A stretch of 9,459 nt of DNA from Acidimicrobiia bacterium (GCA_025456165.1 JALOLI010000117.1:1-9459), one strand, 5' to 3'. Shown: positions 1 to 9,459, counted from the first letter of the stretch. Program-made: numbers and translations. Notes: generated by a model not told the origin, from the sequence alone.

Positions 1-1049
1 GTGCCCCACCACCACCAGGTGCCGGGCTCCGCCTTGAAGACGACTCCATCGAACGCCGACAGTCCGGCCGCGGCGGTCAGCATCCCGGCGGTGAGGTGCC
101 ACAGGAAAACGGTCATCGCCACCCCGCCGAAGGCGATGATGCCGTGCCAAGCGCGGGGCCGGGCGGTGAGGCGCTGCACCCCCGGCCGCGTGCCGCCGAT
201 GACGCCGAACTGGACCATCCCCAGAATGGCGATGGCGAAAGTCGGCGGCGTCATGTTGGCCACGCCCTGTCCCGGGATGCTCACCATCGCCACCGGGTAG
301 AGGCCCGACCAGGTGACCGCCACCAGGGCGGCGAGCGCCCCGGCGGCCAGGGGCCAGCCGGCCCAGGCGGGGAGCCCGCCCCGGTCGTCGCGATCGGCCC
401 ACCAGTAGCCGACCTGGTGCACCAGGGCCCACACGAAGGCGAAGTTCACCCATCCGATCCCGGGCACCTCGAAGACGAACCGGGCGACGTCCACGCCGAC
501 GGCGGCGGCGGCCAGGAGGAGCAGGGTCCAGGGGCCCATCCGCCGCCACCAGGCTCGCGTCAGGGGCGCCAAGGCGGTGAGCGACAGGTACACCGCCAGG
601 AACCAGATGGGCATGGTGGCCGCCATGGCTCCGGCGTGCATCACATCGGACGGAACCACGGTGCGCAGCAGCAGGATCAGCGCGACCCACACTGCGAGCA
701 AAGGGACCACCGGCGTGAACAGCCGCCGGGCCCGCAGGGTGATCCACTCCCGGGCCGACTGCTCGCCGGCGCTCACCCGTCCCAGTGCCCGGGCATTGGC
801 ATAACCCCCGGCCAGGAAGAAGACCGGCATCACCTGGAACAGCCAGGTGAGCCAGGCGGAGTAGGGCACCCACTCGAGGGAGTTGAGCAGGTCGGTGGTG
901 CCGTCGGGCTTCACCCAGATGGTGACGGCCAGCCAGTGGCCGCAGACCACCATCAGGATGGCCAGCGCCCGCCAGAAGTCCACTACCCGGTTACGGCTCT
1001 CCGGCGTGGCCGCCGCCAGCCGAGCGGTATAGGCCCAGTACTTCTTCAT
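1..1049 (-). CDS. Membrane acyltransferase, acyltransferase-3 (OafA/NodX-like) family, 3' end cut by window
   Basis: This gene is read from ATG at 1049 to the left edge: 349 complete codons with no stop. The start is secure because an in-frame TGA lies about 36 nt upstream with no other start codon between. The N-terminus has the family signature, RVVDFWRALAILMVVCGHW at residues 21-39 (R21, D24, R27, H38), followed by a hydrophobic segment. FQVMPVFFLAGGYANARALG (71-90) is typical of actinobacterial members. Many further hydrophobic stretches follow (about 113-131, 146-162, 174-188, 234-250, 303-330), and WHLT at 317-320 is a late conserved family motif. Members transfer acyl groups to cell-surface sugars or lipids through a polytopic membrane domain; the substrate here cannot be told. 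The gene lies beyond the tRNA and a tRNA-end repeat, so it is probably a separate transcription unit. No strong Shine-Dalgarno is visible. The family call is firm and the specific function unknown. Confidence 0.88.
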   Translation of the reverse strand, partial: MKKYWAYTARLAAATPESRNRVVDFWRALAILMVVCGHWLAVTIWVKPDGTTDLLNSLEWVPYSAWLTWLFQVMPVFFLAGGYANARALGRVSAGEQSAREWITLRARRLFTPVVPLLAVWVALILLLRTVVPSDVMHAGAMAATMPIWFLAVYLSLTALAPLTRAWWRRMGPWTLLLLAAAAVGVDVARFVFEVPGIGWVNFAFVWALVHQVGYWWADRDDRGGLPAWAGWPLAAGALAALVAVTWSGLYPVAMVSIPGQGVANMTPPTFAIAILGMVQFGVIGGTRPGVQRLTARPRAWHGIIAFGGVAMTVFLWHLTAGMLTAAAGLSAFDGVVFKAEPGTWWWWG

Positions 1050-1066
1050 CGCGGCCGCAACCGTAG

Positions 1067-1082
1067 GCGGGCCGTGGCCCGC
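1067..1082 (-). terminator. GC-rich inverted repeat between tRNA-Leu and the acyltransferase, possible terminator or leader hairpin
   Basis: A perfect inverted repeat (GCGGGCC, 2 nt, GGCCCGC) lies 18-33 nt upstream of the acyltransferase ATG and downstream of the tRNA. No U-run follows, so it is not a canonical intrinsic terminator. It could end transcription from the tRNA side or fold in the acyltransferase leader. In sequence this G+C-rich, short palindromes also arise by chance. Confidence 0.22.
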
Positions 1083-1126
1083 TCACCATCCGGGACGATC
1101 CTGAGGCGCCTGGTTGACGACACGGA

Positions 1127-1151
1127 CCGTGCCCGGGGCAGGGCTCGAACC
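1127..1151 (-). repeat. Partial copy of the tRNA-Leu 3' end (T-loop to discriminator), att-like
   Basis: The 25 bases at 1127-1151 match 1178-1202, the 3' end of the neighbouring tRNA-Leu plus three flanking bases, with a single mismatch. The shared core on the plus strand is ccgtgcccggggcagg, one variable base, then ctcgaacc. The copy keeps the T-loop, the 3' half of the T-stem, the 3' acceptor strand and the discriminator. It lacks the 5' acceptor strand, D-arm and anticodon arm, so it cannot be a functional tRNA. It has the same orientation as the tRNA, 51 bp further downstream. Tyrosine recombinases commonly use exactly this part of tRNA genes as attachment core. No integrase gene is present in the window. 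Weaker similarity may extend a few bases 5' of the T-loop with a 2-nt gap, which would suit a decayed second tRNA instead. Confidence 0.75.
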
Positions 1152-1180
1152 ACATCCGGCCGCCCCGCGACATCACACCG

Positions 1181-1266
1181 TGCCCGGGGCAGGACTCGAA
1201 CCTGCACGTCCCCGAAGGGGCAGCGGAGTTTAAGTCCGCCGCGGCTGCCTGTTTCGCCACCCGGGC
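1181..1266 (-). tRNA. tRNA-Leu (anticodon UAA)
   Basis: This is an 86-nt cloverleaf on the minus strand. The acceptor stem GCCCGGG (1266-1260) pairs perfectly with CCCGGGC, followed by discriminator A at 1181. The D-arm has a GCG/CGC stem. The anticodon stem GCGGA/TCCGC closes the loop CTTAAAC, which places TAA at positions 34-36. The long variable arm, with CCCC/GGGG pairing around a TTC turn, is the hallmark of class II tRNAs such as Leu. The T-arm is GCAGG, TTCGAGT, CCTGC. No CCA is encoded. It would read UUA and UUG, codons that are rare in a genome this G+C-rich. The 5' end lies 11 nt after the vapC stop. A weak -10-like gataac (minus strand, 1282-1277) overlaps that stop, so it may have its own promoter or be processed from the vapBC transcript. 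Confidence 0.97.
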
Positions 1267-1277
1267 GCGCCGCGAGG

Positions 1278-1667
1278 TTATCCCACCAGCGCCAGCGAGG
1301 TGTGCGCCGCGATGCCGATGAAGTCCTGGTCGTGGTGCAGCAGGGGCAGTCCGCGGTCGATGGCCACCGCCGCCACCAGGCAGTCGGTCAGCGAGCGCGG
1401 GGTGAAGCCGCCCCGCCGGCAGGCCCGGTAGATCTCGGCGGCCTGCTCGAAGTCGAACAGCGGCCGGGTGGGCACGAAGTGGCAGCGGTTGAGCATGCCC
1501 CTCAACTCCGCGGCGTGGTGGTCGTTCCGGGCGCCCATCAGCACCTCGGCCACGACCACATCGGTGGTGAATGAGTCCTCGTACAGCAGAGCCTTGACCT
1601 GCTGATGGACTTCGGACCCCGTGGCCCGCAGGTACTCCACCCACGCCGAGGTGTCGATCAGGGCCAC
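1278..1667 (-). CDS. vapC: VapC-type toxin, PIN-domain ribonuclease
   Basis: A 129-residue protein of normal length for a VapC toxin, essentially a single PIN domain. PIN enzymes are Mg2+-dependent RNases, and characterised VapCs cut tRNA or the 23S rRNA sarcin-ricin loop. The acidic quartet is visible: D5 in LIDTSAW near the N-terminus, E41 in VVAEVLMG, D95 in SLTDCLVAA, and D113/D115 in HHDQDF. The catalytic site therefore looks intact and the toxin potentially active. It starts at GTG 1667, overlapping the vapB stop by 10 nt, which implies coupled translation and control by the VapB-VapC complex. Its TAA stop (1280-1278) is only 11 nt from tRNA-Leu. The RNA target cannot be read from the sequence. 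Confidence 0.94.
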   Translation of the reverse strand: MALIDTSAWVEYLRATGSEVHQQVKALLYEDSFTTDVVVAEVLMGARNDHHAAELRGMLNRCHFVPTRPLFDFEQAAEIYRACRRGGFTPRSLTDCLVAAVAIDRGLPLLHHDQDFIGIAAHTSLALVG

Positions 1668-1873
1668 AGGCCCTCCAGGCGGTTGCGGCGGATGGCGTCG
1701 AGGTCGCCCTCCCAGCCAGAGCCCTCCATGGCCAGAGCCTCCTCGAGGGTCATGGTGTCGCCCACGAGGCGCTGCAACGCGAAGTGCACCGCCTCCCGCT
1801 TGCTTTGCAGGTGGTAGCGGCGCATCACTTCCTCCACCAGGGGTTCATCCAGGTCGATGTTGGTACGGGCCAT
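1658..1873 (-). CDS. vapB: VapB-type antitoxin, ribbon-helix-helix
   Basis: A 71-residue antitoxin. The N-terminal half (TNIDLDEPLVEEVMRRYHL, then SKREAVHFALQRLVG, about residues 4-37) has the beta-strand plus two-helix pattern of ribbon-helix-helix VapB proteins, including the common KREAV turn. It should dimerise and bind operator DNA. The C-terminal part, with GWEGDLDAIRR (53-63), resembles the segment that wraps the PIN active site of the partner toxin. I chose ATG at 1873 because MARTNIDLDE is the usual family N-terminus. A GTG 15 nt upstream would add MYCVC and cover the repeat that looks like the operator. No Shine-Dalgarno precedes the ATG, and initiation may be leaderless. The gene lies 39 nt after the ppx stop and overlaps vapC by 10 nt. 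Confidence 0.93.
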   Translation of the reverse strand: MARTNIDLDEPLVEEVMRRYHLQSKREAVHFALQRLVGDTMTLEEALAMEGSGWEGDLDAIRRNRLEGLWP

Positions 1874-1881
1874 GCACACAC

Positions 1882-1909
1882 AGTACACCCTGATACACCC
1901 TGATGTACA
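1882..1909 (-). promoter_or_regulatory. Candidate vapBC operator/promoter with two tandem 10-bp repeats
   Basis: The 39-nt gap between ppx and vapB contains acaccctgat twice in direct tandem (1885-1894 and 1895-1904), flanked by gtac at 1883-1886 and the palindrome tgtaca at 1904-1909. A 10-bp period puts both copies on one face of the helix, the arrangement expected for cooperative binding by ribbon-helix-helix dimers. On the minus strand, TGTACA (-35-like, 1909-1904) and TGTACT (-10-like, 1887-1882) are 16 bp apart. Both match consensus poorly. The -10-like box ends 8 nt before the vapB ATG, so the transcript would be leaderless or nearly so. The repeat is seen directly; autoregulation is inferred from the family. 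Confidence 0.5.
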
Positions 1910-1912
1910 GCC

Positions 1913-2818
1913 CTACACCTCGGCAGCCAGCCCCCGGGCGATGCCGTCGAGCAGGTCGGCCTCCGAGACTAAGACCTCAGGCCTACCCGAGCGACGCAGG
2001 GCCTCGGCGGCGACGATCGCCCCGCCCAGCAGCACCGGGGCCCGGGCAGGGTCGAGGGAGGGCAAGCCGGCGATCTCCTTCAGGCTCATCGCCGCCAGGC
2101 GCTCGGTCAGCGCATCCAGCCCCGCCTGGGTCACCACCGTGCCGTGCACCCGGGCGGAGTCGTAGGCCGCGAGGCCCAGGGCGATGGCGCACAGAGCGGT
2201 GAAGGTGCCGCCCACCCCGACGACAGTCCCCGGCACGCCCGGCAACGCCACCGCGGCGAAGGCGCCGGCTGCCCCCCGGCGGGCTGCCTCCACCGCCCCC
2301 GTATCGGCAGGCCAACCCGGCAGGAACCGCTCGGTGACCCGGCGAGAGCCAAGGTCGATGCTCGCCACCACCTCGGGCGCACCGCTCCCGAGGACGAACT
2401 CGGTACTCCCCCCGCCCACATCGATCAACAGGAATGGGGCTCGGCCGGCCATGCCTCCCGTCGCGCCCTCGAACCCCAGCACCGCCTCCTCCTCACCGCT
2501 GATCACCTCAGGGCGCGCCCCGAGGGCGGCTTCGGCGCGATCGAGGAACACCTCACGGTCGCCGGCCGCCCGCACCGCAGCGGTGGCGACCATCCGGAAG
2601 GCGGCCGTTCCAGCCTGGAGAAGGACGGCCCGGTAGGAGGCGAGCACCTCCAGCGTGCGAGCGGTCCCGGCCTCACTCAGGCGCCCTTCCCGGTCCACCC
2701 CCGCCCCCAGGCCGGTCACCACCACCCGCCTCTCCAAGGGCTCCACCCGGCCCCCCACCACATCGGCGACCAGCAGGCGGGTCGAGTTGGTGCCGATGTC
2801 CCCGGCGGCGACCCTCAC
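1913..2818 (-). CDS. ppx: Ppx/GppA family phosphatase (exopolyphosphatase or pppGpp phosphohydrolase)
   Basis: A 301-residue protein of the ASKHA fold. The phosphate-binding and catalytic motifs appear in order: GDIGTNSTRLL (6-16), the glutamate-rich SGEEEAVLGFEG (107-118) holding the expected catalytic Glu, LIDVGGGSTEFVLG (131-144), GVGGTFTALCAI (201-212), and a C-terminal SEADLLDGIARG. The family removes terminal phosphate from polyphosphate or from pppGpp; which substrate is preferred here cannot be told. The length matches the short actinobacterial form rather than the roughly 500-residue enterobacterial enzyme, which has an extra C-terminal domain. I chose GTG 2818 because it overlaps the DUF501 stop as GTGA and has GGGAG about 5 nt upstream. 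A GTG at 2833 would add five residues. The position after eno-ftsB-DUF501 matches Rv1026 (ppx2) of M. tuberculosis. It appears to be the last gene of the housekeeping operon. Confidence 0.95.
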   Translation of the reverse strand: MRVAAGDIGTNSTRLLVADVVGGRVEPLERRVVVTGLGAGVDREGRLSEAGTARTLEVLASYRAVLLQAGTAAFRMVATAAVRAAGDREVFLDRAEAALGARPEVISGEEEAVLGFEGATGGMAGRAPFLLIDVGGGSTEFVLGSGAPEVVASIDLGSRRVTERFLPGWPADTGAVEAARRGAAGAFAAVALPGVPGTVVGVGGTFTALCAIALGLAAYDSARVHGTVVTQAGLDALTERLAAMSLKEIAGLPSLDPARAPVLLGGAIVAAEALRRSGRPEVLVSEADLLDGIARGLAAEV

Positions 2819-3328
2819 TTCGGCTCCCGCCACCGCGAGTTGGTCACCGCCCGGCCCGACACCTCGACGACGCAGGCCTCAGCGCAGTCGAGCGGCTCCA
2901 CCCACACCGCCACCGCCTCCCCCACCGGGTTGTCGTTGCCGGCGGCGTGGTCCGCATAGTGGGCGTGGAGGCACTTCACCCCCACCCGGGCCCCGCCCAC
3001 CCCGCCCGACGGACGCACCTCCGGGCTCCCCTCCAGGGCGGCGTCACGGCCGGCGGCATAGCGAGCGTGGGCCGCGTCGAGACGGGCCCCGAAACCCGGG
3101 TCGGCCCCCGCCCGGCGCTCCATGGCGGCGACCCCTCCGGACGACTCCAACCGGCCCACCCGCCGCTGCGCCAGGGGGCAGCAGAGCCAGTAGCGGGTGG
3201 GGAACGGAGTCCCGTCGTCGAGCAGCGGGGGCACGGTGATCACCACCGGCAGGCCCAGATGGCAGCGCCGGGCGGCGACTGCCGCCGAGCGCAGCGGCCG
3301 CCCGATCTGGGCGGCTACTACGGCGTCG

Positions 3329-3336
<8 letters not shown>
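2815..3336 (-). CDS. DUF501 family protein, function unknown
   Basis: A 173-residue cytoplasmic-looking protein with no signal peptide or membrane segment. The DUF501 hallmarks are visible: a core around FPTRYWLCCPL (45-55) with a following RVGRLESSGG, and GVKCLHAHYADH with nearby NPVGEAVA (119-144). I recognise the family, but no biochemical function is established for it. The concentration of Cys and His (C25, C52, C53, C122, H124, H126, H130, C151, C155) suggests metal binding or redox sensitivity, which is inference. It lies between ftsB and ppx as in M. tuberculosis (Rv1025). It starts at ATG 3336, overlapping the ftsB stop by 8 nt, and ends overlapping ppx by 4 nt. Its conserved position next to a division gene and a phosphatase gene is the main clue to its role. 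Confidence 0.93.
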
Positions 3337-6354
<3,018 letters not shown>

Positions 6355-6358
<4 letters not shown>

Positions 6359-7269
6359 CCTGCCGACGAGGTCGTCGTCGTGGAGGTCTCGGGAGCCTTG
6401 ATCCCGATCGAGGTCCAGGTCCCATACCTCTCGGCCACCCGGGCATCGACGGTCTGCAGGACATCGTTGAACCACTCCGCCCAGAGATTGCCGACCTCCT
6501 CGTCGGAGAGGTAATCCTCGGGGGCGGCGAGGTAGTCCTCTCGCGTCGGGGCGGTGCGCTCCGACACCACGAGCACATGGAACCCGAAGTCGGTCTCCAC
6601 GGGGCCGAACACCTCGCCCAGTGGGGCGTCCATGGCCGCCTGGGCGAACCCCTCCACGTACCCCGCGGCCAGGGCGCAGCCCAGGTCGCCGCCCTCGGTG
6701 CTGGTGTCGGTGGAGACCTCGCCGGCCACCGTGGCGAAGTCCTCTCCGGCATCGAGCCGGGCCTTGGCCCCCTCGGCTTCCTCCCGGGTCTCGACCAGGA
6801 TGTGCTTCGCGCACACCGTCGTCAGGGTCGCCGGGTCGGCGAACAGCATGTCGACCGTGGTCGGCGCCACCATCAGGTGCTCGATGGTGGTGTCGCGCAG
6901 GGCCAGCACCTCGGCGTTGAACTCCACCATGGCCAGCGAGGCATTGGGCACGCCGAGGAACTGGGCGGGGGCGACGCCCTGCTCGGCCCGGGCCGTCTCC
7001 AGTTGGGACAGGTAGCCGTCGAAGACGTCGGCAGGCACCGTGCCGCCGAAGTCGGCGGCCAGCGCCTGGTGCAGCGCCTCCACCGCCATCACGCGGAAGA
7101 GCGTGTCGAGGAAGACGTCGTCGAGGGGCAGTGTGTCCCCCTCGAACAGGGCGCCGATGTCGGACAGGCGGATCGCCTCGGCGCCGACCCAGGCGATCTC
7201 CTCGTCGCCGGCGGAGCAGGCCGGAGCAACGAGAGCCAGGACGGCGAGCAGGGGGAGGAGTCGGCGCAC
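6355..7269 (-). CDS. Parvulin-type peptidyl-prolyl isomerase lipoprotein, second of a tandem pair (SurA/PrsA-like)
   Basis: A 304-residue probable lipoprotein foldase. The N-terminus (MRRLLPLLAVLALVAPAC) is a lipoprotein-type signal with the candidate lipidated Cys18; APAC is an imperfect lipobox. Residues about 22-145 are a SurA-N-like helical chaperone region, and about 153-240 form a PpiC/rotamase domain: VCAKHILVE (152-160), GGDLGC (193-198), FGFHVLVVSER (228-238). It should act outside the membrane on secreted proteins. C153 and C198, both in the rotamase domain, match cysteines in the neighbouring paralog and could form a disulfide. The C-terminus ends in a Ser/Thr run (ETSTTTTSSAG). 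The start is GTG 7269, 4 nt after the previous stop, and the end overlaps mazG by 4 nt. It is closely similar to the upstream paralog across the rotamase domain and diverges more in the N-terminal half. Confidence 0.9.
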
Positions 7270-7273
7270 CCGG

Positions 7274-8218
7274 TCACCCGCTCGTCGTGGTCGTGGTTTC
7301 GGCGCCGGTGGTGGTCGTGGTTTCGGAGGCCGGCGGCAGGATGCTCTCGGGCGTCCAGGTGCCGTAGGCCTCGGCCACCCAGATATCGGAGGCGGCGAGC
7401 ACCTCGGTGATCCAGTTGCTCCAGATCAGGGTCACCGCCGAGCTCGAGAGGGTCTCCCCGGGGGCGGCCAGGTACTCGACGCGGGTGGGCACGGTGCGCT
7501 CCGACACCACGATCAGGTGGAAGCCGAAGCTCGACTCCACCGGCCCGGTGACCTCGTTCAGAGGAGCCGTCAGCGCCGCCTGGGCGAACTCCTCCACGTA
7601 GTCGCTGGCGAGCGTGCAGCCGAGGTCGCCGCCTTCCGACTGGGTGTCTAGGGAGACCTCGGTGGCCACCGCGGAGAAATCCTCCCCGGCCGCCAGGCGG
7701 GTCCGGGCGGCCTCGGCCTCTTCGAGGGTCTCGGTGAGGATGTGCTTGGCGCAGACCCGGGTCAGGGTGGCCGGGTCGGCGAAGAGGCCGTCGACGATCT
7801 CGGGCGACACCACCAGCTGCTCCAGGGCGGCGTCGCGCAGGGCCACCAGTTCGGCGTTGAAATGCACCAGTTCGAGCGAGGCGTTCTCCACCCCGAGCAG
7901 TTCGGCCGGGGTGTAGCCCGCCTGGTTCATGCTGTCCTCGAACTGGGTGAAGTAGGCCTCGACGGCCTCCGGGTCCACCGTCACGCCGAACTCCGTGCTC
8001 AGCGCCTGATCGAGCGCCTCGAGGGCGATCTTGGCGAAGAGGGTGTCGCGGAACCCGTCGTCGATGGCCGGTTCGTCCTCGTAGAGGTCGCGCACGTCGG
8101 AGAACTTGATGATGGTGCCGCCCACCCCGGCGATGTCCTCGTCGCCGCCGCATGCTGCGGCGCCGAAGGCGAGGAGGAGGGCCAAGACAACTATGGAGAA
8201 CCGGCGCAAAGAAGTCAC
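7274..8218 (-). CDS. Parvulin-type peptidyl-prolyl isomerase lipoprotein, first of a tandem pair (SurA/PrsA-like)
   Basis: A 314-residue probable lipoprotein. The signal peptide has RR at residues 5-6, a hydrophobic core (9-19) and AAAC ending at Cys23, followed by GGDED. A helical SurA-N-like region (about 28-150) precedes the rotamase domain (about 156-242), with VCAKHILTE (155-163), EGGDLGC (195-201) and FGFHLIVVSER (231-241). Parvulin domains catalyse prolyl cis-trans isomerisation; as a lipoprotein it would act on the outer face of the membrane. C156 and C201 match the second copy. The C-terminus is Thr-rich (ETTTTTGAETTTTTSG). I chose GTG 8218 because it overlaps the mfd stop as GTGA and gives a complete signal peptide. 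Foldase genes beside mfd and mazG are known in other Gram-positive bacteria; two in tandem suggest local duplication followed by divergence. Confidence 0.92.
   Translation of the reverse strand: MTSLRRFSIVVLALLLAFGAAACGGDEDIAGVGGTIIKFSDVRDLYEDEPAIDDGFRDTLFAKIALEALDQALSTEFGVTVDPEAVEAYFTQFEDSMNQAGYTPAELLGVENASLELVHFNAELVALRDAALEQLVVSPEIVDGLFADPATLTRVCAKHILTETLEEAEAARTRLAAGEDFSAVATEVSLDTQSEGGDLGCTLASDYVEEFAQAALTAPLNEVTGPVESSFGFHLIVVSERTVPTRVEYLAAPGETLSSSAVTLIWSNWITEVLAASDIWVAEAYGTWTPESILPPASETTTTTGAETTTTTSG
7287..7326 (-). repeat. Short direct repeats encoding the Thr-rich tail of the first foldase
   Basis: gtggtcgtggtttcgg occurs at 7287-7302 and again at 7311-7326, a 24-bp period. On the coding strand it gives two ETTTTT blocks that end the upstream foldase. 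Such low-complexity tails can change length by slippage. Confidence 0.7.
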
Positions 8219-9459
8219 CCCCGGGGGTCGAGGGGCCACATTGTACGGAGGAACTCGGCGAGCGCCGCCGCCGGGGAGCGGGCCGGGGCCGGGATGAACA
8301 GCTCCCCGGCGCGCAGCACCGCCCGCGGAGCGAGGCGCTGCAGCCGCACCTCCTGCGAGGCGCTCAGCGCCACCGGGGCCAGCTTGACCTCGTCGCGCAG
8401 GCGCACCACCTCGGTGAGCCCGACCCGGAGGGACTCCACCCGCAGCCGGGCGATCTCGATGAGGGCCCCGGCCCGCGGCGGCAGCGGGCCGTAGCGGTCC
8501 TCCCACTCGGCCACGACATCGTCCACCTCGGCCTGGGTGGCGGCGGCGGCCAGGCGCCGGTAGGCCTCGAGGCGGGCGGCCTGGTCGGTGAGGTAGTCGT
8601 CGGGCAGGTGAGCCGTGACGGGAAGGTCGATGCGGACCTGCGACGGCGGAACCTCGGGAGCCCGGCCCGCCTGCAACTCGGCCACGGCGTCGGCCACCAG
8701 GGTCACATAGAGATCGAAGCCCACCGCACTGATGTGCCCGGACTGCACCTTGCCCAGGATGCTCCCCGCCCCGCGGATCTCCAGATCCGCATCGCCAGCT
8801 GAAACCCGGAGCCCAGGTCGCCGAACTCGCCGATGGCCTCGAGGCGGCGGTAGGCGTCCTCGCTGATCGACATCGCCGGCGGGTGGAACAGATAGGCATA
8901 GGCTCGCTGGGTGGACCGCCCTACCCGCCCCCGCAGCTGGTACAGCTGGGCCAGGCCGAGCAGGTCGGCCCGCTCCACGATCAGGGTGTTCACCTGGGGC
9001 AAGTCGAGCCCGGACTCGATGATCGTGGTGGCCACCAGCACGTCGTGCTCGCCGTTCCAGAAGTCGAGCATCACCTGCTCCAACTGGCCCTCGTTCATCC
9101 GGCCGTGGGCCACGGCGTAGCGGGCCTCGGGGACCAGCGCCCGCAGCCGGGCCAGCGCGGTGTCGATGGACTCGATCCGGTTGTGCACGTAGAAGACCTG
9201 GCCCTCGCGCAGCAACTCGCGGCGGATGGCGGCCGACACGGCCTGCGAGTCGTAGGGGCCCACGAAGGTGAGGATCGGGTGCCGGTCCTCGGGCGGGGTG
9301 GCGATGCGGCTCACCTTGCGGATGCCGGTGAGAGCCATCTCCAGGGTCCGAGGAATGGGGGTGGCGGTGAGGGTGAGGACGTCCACCGAGGTGCGCCGCT
9401 CCTTGATCCGATCCTTGGCCGCCACCCCGAAGCGCTGCTCCTCGTCGACGACGAGCAGG
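8215..9459 (-). CDS. mfd: Transcription-repair coupling factor Mfd, C-terminal part; 5' end outside window and frameshifted
   Basis: Only the C-terminal third is present. The reading starts at the edge with [12 protein letters not shown] (helicase motif II). It continues through [58 protein letters not shown] and [13 protein letters not shown] (motif VI). Mfd removes RNA polymerase stalled at lesions by ATP-driven DNA translocation and recruits UvrA. After GFQLAM the frame breaks near 8788. The expected DLEIRGAG, then [14 protein letters not shown], continues in the next frame to the TGA at 8215, including the C-terminal autoinhibitory domain ([20 protein letters not shown] and [14 protein letters not shown]). 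One missing G would explain it. Domain content before and after the break is complete and well conserved, so a sequencing error or very recent mutation is more likely than old decay. The end overlaps the first foldase by 4 nt. Confidence 0.93.
   Translation of the reverse strand, partial: PARRRRGAALRGGGQGSDQGAAHLGGRPHPHRHPHSSDPGDGSHRHPQGEPHRHPARGPAPDPHLRGPLRLAGRVGRHPPRVAARGPGLLRAQPDRVHRHRAGPAAGAGPRGPLRRGPRPDERGPVGAGDARLLERRARRAGGHHDHRVRARLAPGEHPDRGAGRPARPGPAVPAAGAGRAVHPASLCLSVPPAGDVDQRGRLPPPRGHRRVRRPGLRVSAGDADLEIRGAGSILGKVQSGHISAVGFDLYVTLVADAVAELQAGRAPEVPPSQVRIDLPVTAHLPDDYLTDQAARLEAYRRLAAAATQAEVDDVVAEWEDRYGPLPPRAGALIEIARLRVESLRVGLTEVVRLRDEVKLAPVALSASQEVRLQRLAPRAVLRAGELFIPAPARSPAAALAEFLRTMWPLDPRG
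8786..8790 (-). other. mfd: Apparent 1-nt deletion (frameshift) in mfd
   Basis: The coding strand reads ATG CGG ATC TGG here, where the conserved Mfd sequence needs ATG CGG GAT CTG GAG (M-R-D-L-E). Adding one G to the GG pair restores an uninterrupted frame from 9458 to 8215. The flanking sequence on both sides is canonical Mfd. Confidence 0.85.

Noticed and set aside
1127..1202. A two-unit CRISPR-like repeat around the tRNA
   Set aside because: There are only two copies, one of them inside a tRNA gene, and the gap is not a spacer-like unit. A tRNA-end duplication explains it fully.
96..1574. Long plus-strand open frame of 492 codons
   Set aside because: It is antisense to the acyltransferase, tRNA and vapC, and its translation is low-complexity Gly/His/Pro/Arg with no family motifs. 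Such frames are common opposite G+C-rich genes.
2819..2833. Alternative ppx start at GTG 2833
   Set aside because: It adds five non-conserved residues. GTG 2818 has a GGGAG motif at good spacing and a GTGA overlap like other junctions here, though 2833 cannot be fully excluded.
6359..6814. Extension of mazG upstream to 6814
   Set aside because: It overlaps the second foldase in another frame and has low-complexity composition. The methylase domain begins properly at ATG 6358.
8219..8899. Extension of the first foldase upstream to 8899
   Set aside because: The extension reads mfd in the wrong frame. The signal peptide and GTGA overlap fix the start at 8218.

Overview
This is a compact, strongly G+C-rich bacterial chromosome segment. 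All recognised genes lie on the minus strand, so transcription runs from high to low coordinates. Gene order is mfd, two parvulin-type lipoproteins, mazG, eno, ftsB/divIC, a DUF501 gene, ppx, vapBC, tRNA-Leu(UAA), then an acyltransferase. The run mfd-mazG-eno-ftsB-DUF501-ppx matches a conserved actinobacterial neighbourhood (in Mycobacterium tuberculosis, Rv1020 to Rv1026, from established knowledge). GTG starts are frequent and the lipoproteins have Thr-rich tails. I infer an actinobacterium, possibly of class Acidimicrobiia; the class is only a guess.

Region 1 (9459 down to 1913) looks like one long operon of housekeeping genes packed stop-to-start. Three junctions are 4-nt GTGA overlaps and one is ATGA. 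One overlap is 8 nt, one is 32 nt, and one junction is a 4-nt gap. The products cover transcription-coupled repair (Mfd), extracytoplasmic protein folding (two tandem SurA/PrsA-like lipoproteins), nucleotide-pool sanitation (a methylase-MazG fusion), glycolysis (enolase), division (FtsB/DivIC), an unknown function (DUF501) and polyphosphate/ppGpp metabolism (Ppx/GppA). The mfd gene is cut by the right window edge and carries a 1-nt frameshift near 8788, which is either a sequencing error or a real lesion.

Region 2 (1912 down to 1127) is accessory in character. A vapBC toxin-antitoxin pair, with a 10-bp tandem repeat just upstream as a likely operator, sits directly against the 5' end of tRNA-Leu(UAA). 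On the 3' side of that tRNA, a 25-bp near-exact second copy of the tRNA 3' end lies 51 bp away. It resembles an attachment-site scar or the remnant of a second tRNA.

Region 3 (1049 down to 1) holds the first 349 codons of an integral-membrane acyltransferase-3 family protein that runs off the left edge. The only stretch without a gene is 1050-1180, which contains the tRNA-end copy and a short GC hairpin. No CRISPR array, insertion sequence or rRNA was seen. I found no convincing wholly new system. The best leads are the tRNA-end duplication beside vapBC, the mfd frameshift, the MazG domain lacking its CPWD segment, and the paired Cys-containing foldases.
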